Origin: Dehalococcoidia bacterium | GTDB lineage: Bacteria > Chloroflexota > Dehalococcoidia > Lucifugimonadales > Australimonadaceae | Assembly: GCA_022820645.1 (NCBI GenBank) | Contig: JAJEFD010000006.1 | Coordinates: forward strand, 172,186 to 236,185 | Length of the DNA: 64,000 nt | Direction: 5' to 3' | Shown here: one piece after another, positions 31,974 through 39,000 of the stretch | Numbering within the stretch: the stretch's first letter is position 1 | How the letters are laid out: each line of letters begins with the position of its first letter | Translations under genes and position numbers: made by a program | The notes under the pieces: generated by a model | Databases searched by the model: none | The model's input: the letters and a program-made list of their open reading frames with translations, nothing else | Told to the model about the DNA's origin: nothing

Positions 31974-33359
31974 ATGGTCTCGATCATCAGATCACGCGGT
32001 GACCGCTCGCTTCGCAGCCTGGTGAACCTCGACGAAGGGCTCATCGCGCGTGAGATCTACGTCAACGAGGGCATCTACCAGCAGGAACTGGAGCAGATAT
32101 TCGCCCGCGCGTGGCTCTTCCTCGGCCACGAGAGCCAGGTCCCCAACCCCGGCGACTTCGTCATCTCCCGCATGGGCGAGGAGGAGATCATCGTCACGCG
32201 CGACAGGAAGAACGTCATCCACGCATTCCTGAACACCTGCCGGCACCGCGGGATGAAGGTCTGCCGCTACGACGACGGCAACACCCTCGTCTTCACCTGC
32301 CCCTTCCATGGCTGGTCCTACGACACCGACGGCAGGCTCGTCGGCGTCCCCCACCACAAGCAGGCCTACCATGAGGAGCTGGACAAGAGCTCCTGGGGCC
32401 TGTTCGAGGTCGCCCAGCTCGCCAACTACTACGGCTCCCTCTGGGCCACGTGGGACCCCAAGGCCCCGTCCTTCGAGGACTACCTCGGCGTCTACGCCCC
32501 CACCATCAAGTGGTGCTTCGAGAGCAGCGCAGGCGAGGACAACGGCGTCGAGCTCTTCAACCCCGCAACCAAGTGGTACATCCCCACCAACTGGAAGTTC
32601 CCCGGATTCTCCTTCGACGGCGACAGCGCGCACGGCGCGATGACCCACCGCTCCGTCAACGTCGCCGCCATCGGCCCGCAGGGCGATCTGCAGGGCGGCA
32701 GCCGCAGCGGCATGCGGGCCCCCTTCCCCGCCACGTCCTACGAGATGCAGCTACCCGAGCTCGGCCACGGCGGGCACAACTACATGTACGAGCAGCCCGG
32801 CACGCCGGAGTACATGGACACCTGGCAGACCGAGCCGCCCGAGGTCGACGCCTACTACCGCGAGCAGCGGGAGAAGAAGCAGGCCCGCTACAAGGACACC
32901 TACCTCCACGCCGGCAACGGCGGCACCGCCCTCGTCTGGCCCAACGTCAACATCCAGCCGCACCGCATCCTCATCTGGCACCCCCACGGCGTCGGCGTCA
33001 CCGAGTCCTGGCGGCAGTACCCTGTCGACAAGAACGCCCCCAAGGTCGTGAAGGACGCCCAGCGCCGCTACATGATGCGCTACGGCGGCCCCACCGGACT
33101 CACCGAGTCCGACGACATGGAGAACTGGAACTACGCCTTCCCCGCCAGCCTCGGCACCATCGCCCAGCGCCTTCCCTACAACTTCCAGATGGGCCTCGGC
33201 CACGACTTCACCGACGAGCGATTCCCCGGCATGACCTTCACCTTCCGCATCGCCGAGGCCAACCAGCGCGCCCGCCTCCGCCGGTGGATCGAGTTCATGG
33301 AAGCCTCCAGCTGGGACGACATCTACCCCGTCCACCCGAAGAAGAACACGGAGCGCTGA
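31974..33359 (+). CDS. Rieske ring-hydroxylating dioxygenase, alpha (large) subunit
   Basis: A 461-residue catalytic subunit of the naphthalene/benzoate dioxygenase type. Rieske ligands are C89-x-H91 (NTCRHRG) and C109-x2-H112 (FTCPFHGW). The mononuclear iron site is D217-x2-H220-x4-H225 (GDSAHGAMTH). ATG 31974 follows AGGAGG. The beta subunit is encoded 37 bases downstream, so an alpha3beta3 enzyme is likely. It is closely similar in layout to the alpha subunit at 45382. Ferredoxin and reductase partners are not adjacent. Confidence 0.9.
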   Translation: MVSIIRSRGDRSLRSLVNLDEGLIAREIYVNEGIYQQELEQIFARAWLFLGHESQVPNPGDFVISRMGEEEIIVTRDRKNVIHAFLNTCRHRGMKVCRYDDGNTLVFTCPFHGWSYDTDGRLVGVPHHKQAYHEELDKSSWGLFEVAQLANYYGSLWATWDPKAPSFEDYLGVYAPTIKWCFESSAGEDNGVELFNPATKWYIPTNWKFPGFSFDGDSAHGAMTHRSVNVAAIGPQGDLQGGSRSGMRAPFPATSYEMQLPELGHGGHNYMYEQPGTPEYMDTWQTEPPEVDAYYREQREKKQARYKDTYLHAGNGGTALVWPNVNIQPHRILIWHPHGVGVTESWRQYPVDKNAPKVVKDAQRRYMMRYGGPTGLTESDDMENWNYAFPASLGTIAQRLPYNFQMGLGHDFTDERFPGMTFTFRIAEANQRARLRRWIEFMEASSWDDIYPVHPKKNTER

Positions 33360-33396
33360 TAGGGAAGCGGGGCCTGAACCTGACAGGAGGAACGCC

Positions 33397-34248
33397 ATGA
33401 CGACCGGACGCCCGGACCAGAAGGGCGAAGAGCTCATCAACGTCAATAACACCGTTATCCTCACCAATCTGCCCATCGGGCAGCGGATGAAACTGCGCGA
33501 CGGCTCCGTCGCCGACGTCACCGCCAACCCCCGCGACGGCGGATGGGTCCGCGCCCGCTTCGTCGAGTCCGACACCAACCCTGCCCTCGTCGGGAACGAG
33601 GAGATGGTCTTCGCCACCGACGTCGTCGGCCTCATCGAGAGCCCGGACACCACCCCGTTCGAAGCCGTCGACACCGGCCCGGAGCGCTCCGCCGGCCTCG
33701 CCCGGCCCGTCACCATCACGACGCCCGAGCAGACCCTCGAGCGCCTCCTCTTCGAGCGCGAGATCGAGCGCTTCCTCTACCGCGAGGCCGAACTCCTCGA
33801 CGACCGCCGCTTCAACGACTGGATCGAGCTCGTCGCCGAGGACACCCACTACCACATGCCCGTCCGCCGCAACGTCAAGTTCGGCGAGCAGCACCGCGAG
33901 AACACCGACCCCGAGTCCGAGATATCGTGGTTCGACGAGGGCAAGCGCACGCTCGCCGGTCGCGTCCGCCAGATCAACACCGGCCTCCACTGGGCCGAGG
34001 AGCCCTTCTCCCGCGTCCGCCACGTCATCAGCAACATCCAGGTCGGCGAGGAGCAGGGCGGCGAGGTCCCCGTCCGCAGCAACTTCTTCGTCTGGACGAA
34101 CCGCTTGCACGACGAGGTCAACGTCTTCATCGGCGCCCGCCACGACGTTCTCCGCCGCGACCCCGACACCGGATGGAAGATCGCCCGCCGGCTCATCCTG
34201 CTCGACCAGAACGTCCTCCTCTCCAAGGTCATCACCACCTTCTTCTAG
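33397..34248 (+). CDS. Rieske dioxygenase beta (small) subunit with an extra N-terminal domain
   Basis: A 283-residue protein. Residues from about 109 to the end form an ordinary NTF2-like beta subunit (LLFEREIERFLYREAELLDD, DTHYHMPVRRN, SWFDEGKRTL, HWAEEPFSRVRH) ending in LSKVITTFF, parallel to the 180-residue beta subunit at 44829. Ahead of it is an extra part: a compact segment at about 15-82 (GQRMKLRDGSVADV, then NPRDGGWVRARFVES) and a Pro/Thr linker at 83-108. The extra segment looks like a small beta-barrel and is not part of known beta subunits. ATG 33397 with AGGAGG starts the long form. Confidence 0.85.
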   Translation: MTTGRPDQKGEELINVNNTVILTNLPIGQRMKLRDGSVADVTANPRDGGWVRARFVESDTNPALVGNEEMVFATDVVGLIESPDTTPFEAVDTGPERSAGLARPVTITTPEQTLERLLFEREIERFLYREAELLDDRRFNDWIELVAEDTHYHMPVRRNVKFGEQHRENTDPESEISWFDEGKRTLAGRVRQINTGLHWAEEPFSRVRHVISNIQVGEEQGGEVPVRSNFFVWTNRLHDEVNVFIGARHDVLRRDPDTGWKIARRLILLDQNVLLSKVITTFF

Positions 34249-34263
34249 GAGCCTGTACCCGTC

Positions 34264-34283
34264 ATTCCCGCGAAGGCGGGAAT
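34264..34283. repeat. Palindromic intergenic repeat, copy A
   Basis: ATTCCCGC-GAAG-GCGGGAAT, an 8-bp stem with a 4-base loop, flanked by GTC on the left and CCAG on the right. It closely resembles the ATTCCC(N8)GGGAAT repeat type known from other bacteria. Copy B is at 34749. Confidence 0.7.
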
Positions 34284-34365
34284 CCAGCCGCGGAAGGGAC
34301 ATCTCCATGCTGAACAGAATGCACAGCGACCATCCTCACTCCGGCCACCCTTGGGGGCAACGCCG

Positions 34366-34686
34366 ATGACTCTCTCAGCGGAATGGCGCGTCTTCGGCGA
34401 GTTCGACGTCGTCCTCGTCGTCGAGGACGGCATCGTGCGCGAGGCGATGACCGCCGACCCCGTCATCCTCCACGACTTCCTCACCTCCATGAGCGGCCTT
34501 CACTCCTGGCGCAGCGACCACGCCGTCGAGGGTGAGAAGGACCGCCCGGAGCCGTGGGGCGCCCTCGTCATCTCCCGCGCTGAGACCGGCGAGATCATCG
34601 ACATGGACCCGCAGCGCTTCTGGACCGGCGTCCACATCTGGTTCCGCTCCCGCGGCGTCGACTACGACACCCCCATCGCCGTCTGA
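34366..34686 (+). CDS. Small protein of unknown function downstream of a Rieske operon
   Basis: A 106-residue protein with no motif I recognise. It starts SAEWRVFGEFDVVLVVEDG, has an acidic middle (DHAVEGEKDRPEPWG) and ends with DPQRFWTGVHIWFRSRGVDY. It is probably cytoplasmic, with no signal or membrane segment. ATG 34366 is chosen over TTG 34351. It follows the beta-subunit gene by 117 bases that contain a palindromic repeat, so it may or may not belong to that operon. Codon use looks like that of the dioxygenase genes. Confidence 0.55.
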   Translation: MTLSAEWRVFGEFDVVLVVEDGIVREAMTADPVILHDFLTSMSGLHSWRSDHAVEGEKDRPEPWGALVISRAETGEIIDMDPQRFWTGVHIWFRSRGVDYDTPIAV

Positions 34687-35012
34687 TCCCCTCTCCTGGG
34701 GGAGAGGGTTAGGGTGAGGGCCCTGCGGAGGTGCGGCAGGTGCCCGTCATTCCAGCGAAGGCTGGAATCCAGGTGTAGGGGCGTCCCTCGGGGGCGCCGT
34801 GTTCGGCTCCTTCCCCCTCGACGGGGGAAAGCTGGGATGGGGGTGAATGGGCGGTGGTGCGGAGTGCCTGATCCCCCCCTCCTGAGGGAGAGGGCGGCGC
34901 GCTTCAGCGCGCGGGTGAGGGCCCTGCGGAGGGGCTGAGGGGCTGCCTCGTGTAGGGGCATCCCTTGTGGGTGCCCTCCCGTCGTTCCTATGCAGGCATC
35001 TCACTGCCTTGC
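34687..35012. repeat. Gene-free stretch made of intergenic repeats
   Basis: This 326-base gap holds no gene but several repeat units. There are CTCTCCTGGGGGAGAG and CTCCTGAGGGAG hairpins, a 20-bp direct repeat GGGTGAGGGCCCTGCGGAGG at 34712-34731 and 34913-34932, a palindrome of the GTCATTCC type at 34749-34768, and two GTAGGGGCGTCCCT / GTAGGGGCATCCCT units (about 34775 and 34954). It separates the dioxygenase operon from the TIR operon, whose 3' end faces it. Confidence 0.75.
34749..34768. repeat. Palindromic intergenic repeat, copy B
   Basis: ATTCCAGC-GAAG-GCTGGAAT. Compared with copy A one base differs in each arm, but the two changes keep the stem paired. Confidence 0.7.
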
Positions 35013-35588
35013 TCACTGCCAACCCTTCATGCAATCTCCGCTGCGATTGTCCACGAACAGGTCAAGCCCATTATCCGGCCACGGGGTCTCGTCCTTTCTC
35101 TGGAATGCCCGCTGGACCTTCGGCATGACCCTTCTCGCTACCCTCCTCCGAGGCCATTTGTAGACGGCTGCAAACGAGTCTTCCTCTCCGATGTTGCAGG
35201 CCAGCCGTGGCGGTATCAAGTGAGGGTTACGTTCCTGCGGCAACTTGTCATAGTCCGGGTGGGTAGGCAAAAGCAGGCCCACAAGTCCGCATCGCTCGTT
35301 GTTGCGCCGGTCGATGACGCTGGCCGAGATTTCCCAGTCCACGTGCTTGCGCTGCCACGTGCAGGGGCCGATCAGGACGATGGTGACTACGGCATCCGCA
35401 ATGTGGTCATCCCTGATGATGCGGCGTATCTCGTCCAATGGGAGGTTCTCGTCGTGAATGTCTCCCGGGCTGACAGACTTGTCTATGACCTTGCTGTTCA
35501 ACGCCTGAACGAGCCGACGTTTGTACTCCTCGTCATCCGCATGGTAGTAGCTGATGAACACCTTATGCCTGGGTATGGCGTTGGCCAC
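35013..35588 (-). CDS. TIR-like protein of the ThsB/MTH538 type (DUF1863)
   Basis: A 191-residue protein. The core of residues 9-95 matches the ThsB-type TIR fold: KVFISYYHADDEEY (strand A and loop), SVSPGDI with IRDDHIADAVVTIVLIGPCT (central strand), and KHVDWEISASV holding the putative NADase Glu at position 86. The start is GTG 35588 with AGGGAG upstream, 11 bases after the stop of the membrane gene before it. ThsB proteins sense phage and make NAD-derived signals that activate a partner effector. Here the partner would be the membrane protein upstream, an inference from the operon. Its base composition is clearly less GC-rich than neighbouring genes. Confidence 0.8.
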   Translation of the reverse strand: MANAIPRHKVFISYYHADDEEYKRRLVQALNSKVIDKSVSPGDIHDENLPLDEIRRIIRDDHIADAVVTIVLIGPCTWQRKHVDWEISASVIDRRNNERCGLVGLLLPTHPDYDKLPQERNPHLIPPRLACNIGEEDSFAAVYKWPRRRVARRVMPKVQRAFQRKDETPWPDNGLDLFVDNRSGDCMKGWQ

Positions 35589-35599
35589 AGGATCGCTCC

Positions 35600-36040
35600 C
35601 TACAAGACCCAGCCCCACAAAACCAGAACCGTGGCAGCTATCAGCAGATAGAACGGCAATATCGATACTGAACCGAAGAGACATCGCAGCACAAGGCGCG
35701 ATCCCATGCCTGTTGGCGCTACTTTGTAGATCGCGGCGGGTGCCAACTCTTCCTTATGCAACTTATCTACGAACCTGTTCTGGGAAGAGATGAAAGCCCG
35801 TTCGAGTGCAAGATAGTAAGCGTCGAGAAACAGGAACAGCAGGGTTGGAATCAACGCAATCAGCGCATGCTGCGGCTCCCCGGTCCGCGCCACCAGCACT
35901 AGCACAGCCGCAACGAGCGTCACGCACCACACCTTGCATGAGCGGCTGTTCTCCGCCATCCGGGTTATCACGCCCTGCATGATGGTGAGGTGTGCCTGAA
36001 CGGCGGAAGAGTCAACGTCGAGTTTGCTGTTGTCGGCCAT
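35600..36040 (-). CDS. Small membrane protein with three predicted helices, TIR-operon partner
   Basis: A 146-residue protein with an amphipathic N terminus (residues 1-35), helices at about 36-52 (CKVWCVTLVAAVLVLV) and 58-78 (ALIALIPTLLFLFLDAYYLAL), a soluble loop of about 45 residues (81-122) and a third helix at 123-144 (SVSILPFYLLIAATVLVL). I recognise no catalytic or nucleotide-binding motif. It begins one base after the HicB-like gene and ends 11 bases before the TIR gene, so the three are one operon. A membrane effector that opens or disrupts the membrane when signalled by the TIR protein is plausible but unproven. Confidence 0.75.
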   Translation of the reverse strand: MADNSKLDVDSSAVQAHLTIMQGVITRMAENSRSCKVWCVTLVAAVLVLVARTGEPQHALIALIPTLLFLFLDAYYLALERAFISSQNRFVDKLHKEELAPAAIYKVAPTGMGSRLVLRCLFGSVSILPFYLLIAATVLVLWGWVL

Positions 36041-36041
36041 C

Positions 36042-36230
36042 TCAGAAGTGCAGACGGATCAACTTCGGCCGCGCCGCCATGTCGTCGAAATAGCAGTCCA
36101 CGGCTTCGCGGACGTTGCTGCGGACCTCTTCGCGCGAATCGCCCTGCGTGTGTATCCCATAGCCGATCGCGCTGGCCGAGTAGCCGCCGTCCGTTTCGTC
36201 CTCGGTGACCTCGAAGATGATCTCGGTCAT
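36042..36230 (-). CDS. HicB-like antitoxin, without HicA
   Basis: A 62-residue protein of the HicB partial RNase H-like fold: EIIFEVTEDETDGGYSASAIG (the strands that carry the D/E and GY residues), then TQGDSREEVRSNVREAVDCYF. ATG 36230 has AGGAGG upstream. Normally HicB pairs with the small dsRNA-binding toxin HicA; no HicA is present on either side. Instead it is followed after one base by the membrane gene and then the TIR gene. It lacks the C-terminal DNA-binding domain of full HicB, so a regulator role would require another mode of action. Confidence 0.75.
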   Translation of the reverse strand: MTEIIFEVTEDETDGGYSASAIGYGIHTQGDSREEVRSNVREAVDCYFDDMAARPKLIRLHF

Positions 36231-36293
36231 GCCAGACCTCCTTCTGTTCGGCACCCACTTTACTAACGAAAACACTTGGCGGGCAAACACCCC

Positions 36294-36299
36294 ATCATA
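36294..36299 (-). promoter_or_regulatory. Candidate -10 (TATGAT) of the HicB-membrane-TIR operon
   Basis: TATGAT is read on the minus strand, about 60 bases before the ATG at 36230. No good -35 is visible at 17 bases (GCGCAA), so the assignment is weak. Confidence 0.25.
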
Positions 36300-36410
36300 C
36301 TTGTGACACCAGCCCGTTGCGCGGATGATCCACCCCTCCCTACCCTGTTCTGGACGGCCCAACGCCCTCCCGCAGTATCGCCGGGGCGAAGGGCCGAACC
36401 GTAGAGGAGG

Positions 36411-36440
36411 AATGGCACACAATGGCACACAATGGCACAC
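36411..36440 (+). repeat. Three tandem copies of AATGGCACAC at a gene start
   Basis: AATGGCACAC is repeated three times without interruption right after GAGGAGG. Each copy contains an ATG (36412, 36422, 36432), and because the unit is 10 bases long each ATG is in a different reading frame. Only 36422 opens the long frame. Confidence 0.7.
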
Positions 36441-36823
36441 TCGTGAGAAACGATTCACTCACTCCCCGCCAAGCGGCGGCCCTCCCGCACATCGCATCTG
36501 AAACCAATCTCCTGCGTGGAGCGGAGGCCGCTCAGATAGGCAGGCGCACCCTCATGCGCTGGATGAACGACCCAGCCTTCCGAGCGGAACTTGAGCGCAT
36601 CAGGCAGAACATCTCCGACCTCGCCTTCAACGTAGTGGAAGGACTCACCCTCAAGAGCGCCATCCGCCTCGAGCAACTGCTCGACGACCCGGACCCAAAC
36701 GTGCGGCTCCGCGCCCTGAAGGTCGCGCTCTCCACCTCGCTCTCCGTCAAGGAGCAGAAAGAGATTCGGAGCAGGATCGAGGTCATCGAGAACGCTCAGA
36801 GAATGATGAAGGAGCAACGATGA
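36422..36823 (+). CDS. Helix-turn-helix protein of unknown function
   Basis: A 133-residue protein. Residues about 12-55 (LTPRQAAALPHIASETNLLRGAEAAQIGRRTLMRWMNDPAFRAEL, seen as AEAAQIGRRTLMRW) form a helix-turn-helix like those of phage terminase small subunits and transposon-type HTH proteins. The rest is alpha-helical and charged, with a likely coiled coil at the end (KEQKEIRSRIEVIENAQRMMKE). The start is ATG 36422 in the tandem repeat, or GTG 36443. It overlaps the next gene by four bases. It might belong to a mobile element remnant. Confidence 0.6.
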   Translation: MAHNGTLVRNDSLTPRQAAALPHIASETNLLRGAEAAQIGRRTLMRWMNDPAFRAELERIRQNISDLAFNVVEGLTLKSAIRLEQLLDDPDPNVRLRALKVALSTSLSVKEQKEIRSRIEVIENAQRMMKEQR

Positions 36824-37194
36824 GAACCGCCGTGAGAGCCCTCGAACGCTACTACACCTGCCTGCTGGCGCAGGCGAAACTCAAGCCTATCGCCGAGGAC
36901 TACGTCGACCGCTGGATGGACGCCGTCGAGCGCGGCGACTACCCGCCCGACTATGCGGAACTCTTCGAGGCCGCTGGTGCCGCGCGCGTCCCGGTCCTCA
37001 GTCCGGTGCCCATCGACGCCTACCTCCGCCAGTGCTTCAAGACCGGGCGCATCCCGGACGAGACCCGTATCGTGCAGGCCATCGCCCACGCCTACGCGGA
37101 GGGCGACCTGATGAAGGTGGGCGCAACGTGCCGCTGCCCCGCTCGCCGTCCACTCTTCCAGCGGCCCAAACGCGACGGCTTCACCGGCGAATAG
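36820..37194 (+). CDS. Small protein of unknown function
   Basis: A 124-residue protein overlapping the HTH gene by four bases (ATGA), so the two are co-translated. The N-terminal half is helical (VRALERYYTCLLAQAKLKPIA), followed by VDRWMDAVERGDYPPDYAELF. The C terminus is basic with a CRCPARRPLFQRP segment. No family is recognised. It ends just before the inverted-repeat element at 37206. Confidence 0.55.
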   Translation: MRTAVRALERYYTCLLAQAKLKPIAEDYVDRWMDAVERGDYPPDYAELFEAAGAARVPVLSPVPIDAYLRQCFKTGRIPDETRIVQAIAHAYAEGDLMKVGATCRCPARRPLFQRPKRDGFTGE

Positions 37195-37205
37195 GGGTGA
37201 AAGCA

Positions 37206-37320
37206 TGTCATTCCGAGCGGAGCGCAGCGGAGTCGAGGAATCTCTCGGGCAGGTCCCGTTATTGGCCAGCGCACCCCGAGAGATGTTTCGACTTCGCCTC
37301 CGGCTCCGCTCAACATGACA
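37206..37320. repeat. MITE-like imperfect inverted-repeat element
   Basis: Arms of 44 bases (37206-37249) and 46 bases (37275-37320) are imperfect inverted copies around a 25-base centre. Outer ends are TGTCAT and ATGACA; inner ends are CTCTCGGG and CCCGAGAG. It contains no reading frame of note. Such elements resemble non-autonomous mobile repeats or REP-like units. Confidence 0.6.
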
Positions 37321-37324
37321 ATCC

Positions 37325-37396
37325 CACCTCGCCCTCTGGGAGAGGTCGCCGCACAGCGGCGGGTGAGGGTAGGCGCTACGGGTGAGGGCCGCCCCG
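37325..37396. repeat. CTCTGGGAGAG / GGGTGAGGG repeat unit
   Basis: CCCTCTGGGAGAGG is followed by a CGCCGC-ACA-GCGGCG hairpin and two GGGTGAGGG units. This is the same family as the repeats at 4201-4235 and 34687-35012. Confidence 0.5.
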
Positions 37397-37471
37397 TTGC
37401 CCCTTCTCCCACCGCGCGGGTAGGATAGCGCCATCCCCTGCACACACCCCCGTCCCCGAAGGAGGACAAAC

Positions 37472-37888
37472 GTGTTGTCGAGGAAGGACCGAACAAGACC
37501 CTCCGCCGGATGGCGCGCGTCGCTCGTTCTGCCTCTCGTTCTCATCGCGCTCCTCGGCCTCGCCGTTGCCTGCGCCGAACCCACTCCGACACCCACGCCT
37601 ACACCGACACCTACGCCCACGGCCACTCCTACCCCCACGCCCACTCCCGAGCCTGCTCCGGCTGCGGGCGGAGGCGGCATCAAGGGAAGCGACCTCTTCG
37701 CCCTCCTCCCTGAGGACGAGCTCGCCTGCCTCAAGGAGACCGCAGGCGAAGCGATGTTCGCGATGGCCCAGGAGATGATGATCACCATGGAACTGGCCAA
37801 CGACCCGGCCGGCGCCTTCATGTTCCAATGCGTCTCCGAGGAGACCCTCGCCACGCTCGCCGCCGCCATCGTGGCCGCCGGAGGTTGA
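37472..37888 (+). CDS. Small Thr/Pro-linker lipoprotein of unknown function
   Basis: A 138-residue lipoprotein. The signal peptide ends in a lipobox near residue 34 (GLAVACAEP), followed by nine TP repeats and a Gly stretch. The mature domain is about 65 residues (KGSDLFALLPEDELACLKET, then CVSEETLATLAAAIV) with two Cys that could form a disulfide. The start is GTG 37472 after AAGGAGG. It is 4 bases upstream of the amidohydrolase, so co-expressed. No fold is recognised. Confidence 0.7.
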   Translation: MLSRKDRTRPSAGWRASLVLPLVLIALLGLAVACAEPTPTPTPTPTPTPTATPTPTPTPEPAPAAGGGGIKGSDLFALLPEDELACLKETAGEAMFAMAQEMMITMELANDPAGAFMFQCVSEETLATLAAAIVAAGG

Positions 37889-37892
37889 TGAC

Positions 37893-38984
37893 ATGGACCG
37901 CGCGACGTTCCGGGCGATAGACGGCGACGGCCACATCCGCGAGCCCGACGCCGAGATATGGAAGTACCTCGATGAGCCCTACGGCTCGTCCGAGATCACG
38001 CTCAACTACCCGTTCTTCCCCTCGCTGGACGGCTTCCAGCGCGGCGCGTTCGGCGCGGCGGCGGGCGCTCACAAGCGCAGGGAGGGTGTCATCGACGTCG
38101 GCGCCTGGCAGCGCCTCCTCGACGAGATCGGCCTCGACTACGCCGTCCTCTACCCCACCGCAGGGCTGGGCGTCGGCATGATCCAGGACCCGGACTGGGC
38201 CGTGGCCGTCTGCCGCGGCTACAACAGCTGGCTCAACGCCGCCTACCGCCGGGTCGACCCCCGCCTCGTGGGCGTCGCGCTGCTCCCGCTGCAGGAGGTC
38301 GACGCCGCCGTGAAGGAACTGCGCCGCAGCGTCACCGAGCTCGGCATGGTCGGCGGCATGCTCCCGGCCAACAGCGCCAACATGGGCGTCCGCAGCCCTC
38401 TCGGCGACGAGATGTTCTGGCCCCTCTACGAGGAGGCGCAACGGCTGGACGTACCCCTCGCCGTCCACGGCGCGCCGTCGGTCGGCCTCGGCATCGACTT
38501 CAACCGCAGCGTCACCTTCGCCAACGTGCTGGAGCACCCGCTCTCCGTCATGATCCAGCTCACCAGCATGTTCCTGGAGGGCGTCTTCGACGAGTTCCCC
38601 GACCTCCGCGTCGCCTACCTCGAGGCCAACACCGTCTGGATGCCCTACATGATGGACCGCATGTCCGGCAAGAAGCGGCGCGGACGCACCGACTCCGCCG
38701 ACCTCATGCACAGCGGGCGCGTGCTCGTCAGCGTGGAGGGCGCCGACCCCGGCCTCCCCTACGCCGTGGACCGCCTCGGCGAGGACGCCATCATCTACGC
38801 GACCGACTACCCCCACGAGACGAAGGAGATGGTCGCCGAGGAGCTGGACGAGGCGCTCGCACGCACCGACCTCCCGGAGAGCGTCCTCCGCAAGATCTAC
38901 CGGGAGAACGCCGTCCGCCTCTACAACTGGCAGGGCCCCAAAGGAGAGGCGGCCACACGGCCCGCGGCAACCGCAACCGCGTAG
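37893..38984 (+). CDS. Amidohydrolase family protein (PF04909)
   Basis: A 363-residue barrel enzyme. Metal motif 1 is IDGDGHIREPDAEIW (Asp12-x-His14), and later strands are LAVHGAPSV, VAYLEANTVWMPYMMDR and YATDYPHET. The Glu in AYLEANTVW stands where the usual metal-binding His would be. It starts four bases after the lipoprotein stop with GGAGG of that gene serving as the ribosome site. Compared with the protein at 4235 it has the same length class and the same DGH opening. Substrate unknown. Confidence 0.85.
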   Translation: MDRATFRAIDGDGHIREPDAEIWKYLDEPYGSSEITLNYPFFPSLDGFQRGAFGAAAGAHKRREGVIDVGAWQRLLDEIGLDYAVLYPTAGLGVGMIQDPDWAVAVCRGYNSWLNAAYRRVDPRLVGVALLPLQEVDAAVKELRRSVTELGMVGGMLPANSANMGVRSPLGDEMFWPLYEEAQRLDVPLAVHGAPSVGLGIDFNRSVTFANVLEHPLSVMIQLTSMFLEGVFDEFPDLRVAYLEANTVWMPYMMDRMSGKKRRGRTDSADLMHSGRVLVSVEGADPGLPYAVDRLGEDAIIYATDYPHETKEMVAEELDEALARTDLPESVLRKIYRENAVRLYNWQGPKGEAATRPAATATA

Positions 38985-39000
38985 GTCATACCGGAGCCCT

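Noticed and set aside
29996..32044. A 682-codon minus-strand frame
   Set aside because: It overlaps the LOG gene in antisense and the amidohydrolase out of frame, and shows low-complexity Arg/Gly/Ala composition.
36042..36230. A complete HicAB toxin-antitoxin pair
   Set aside because: No HicA-like dsRNA-binding protein is encoded on either strand next to the HicB-like gene; the neighbour is a membrane protein.
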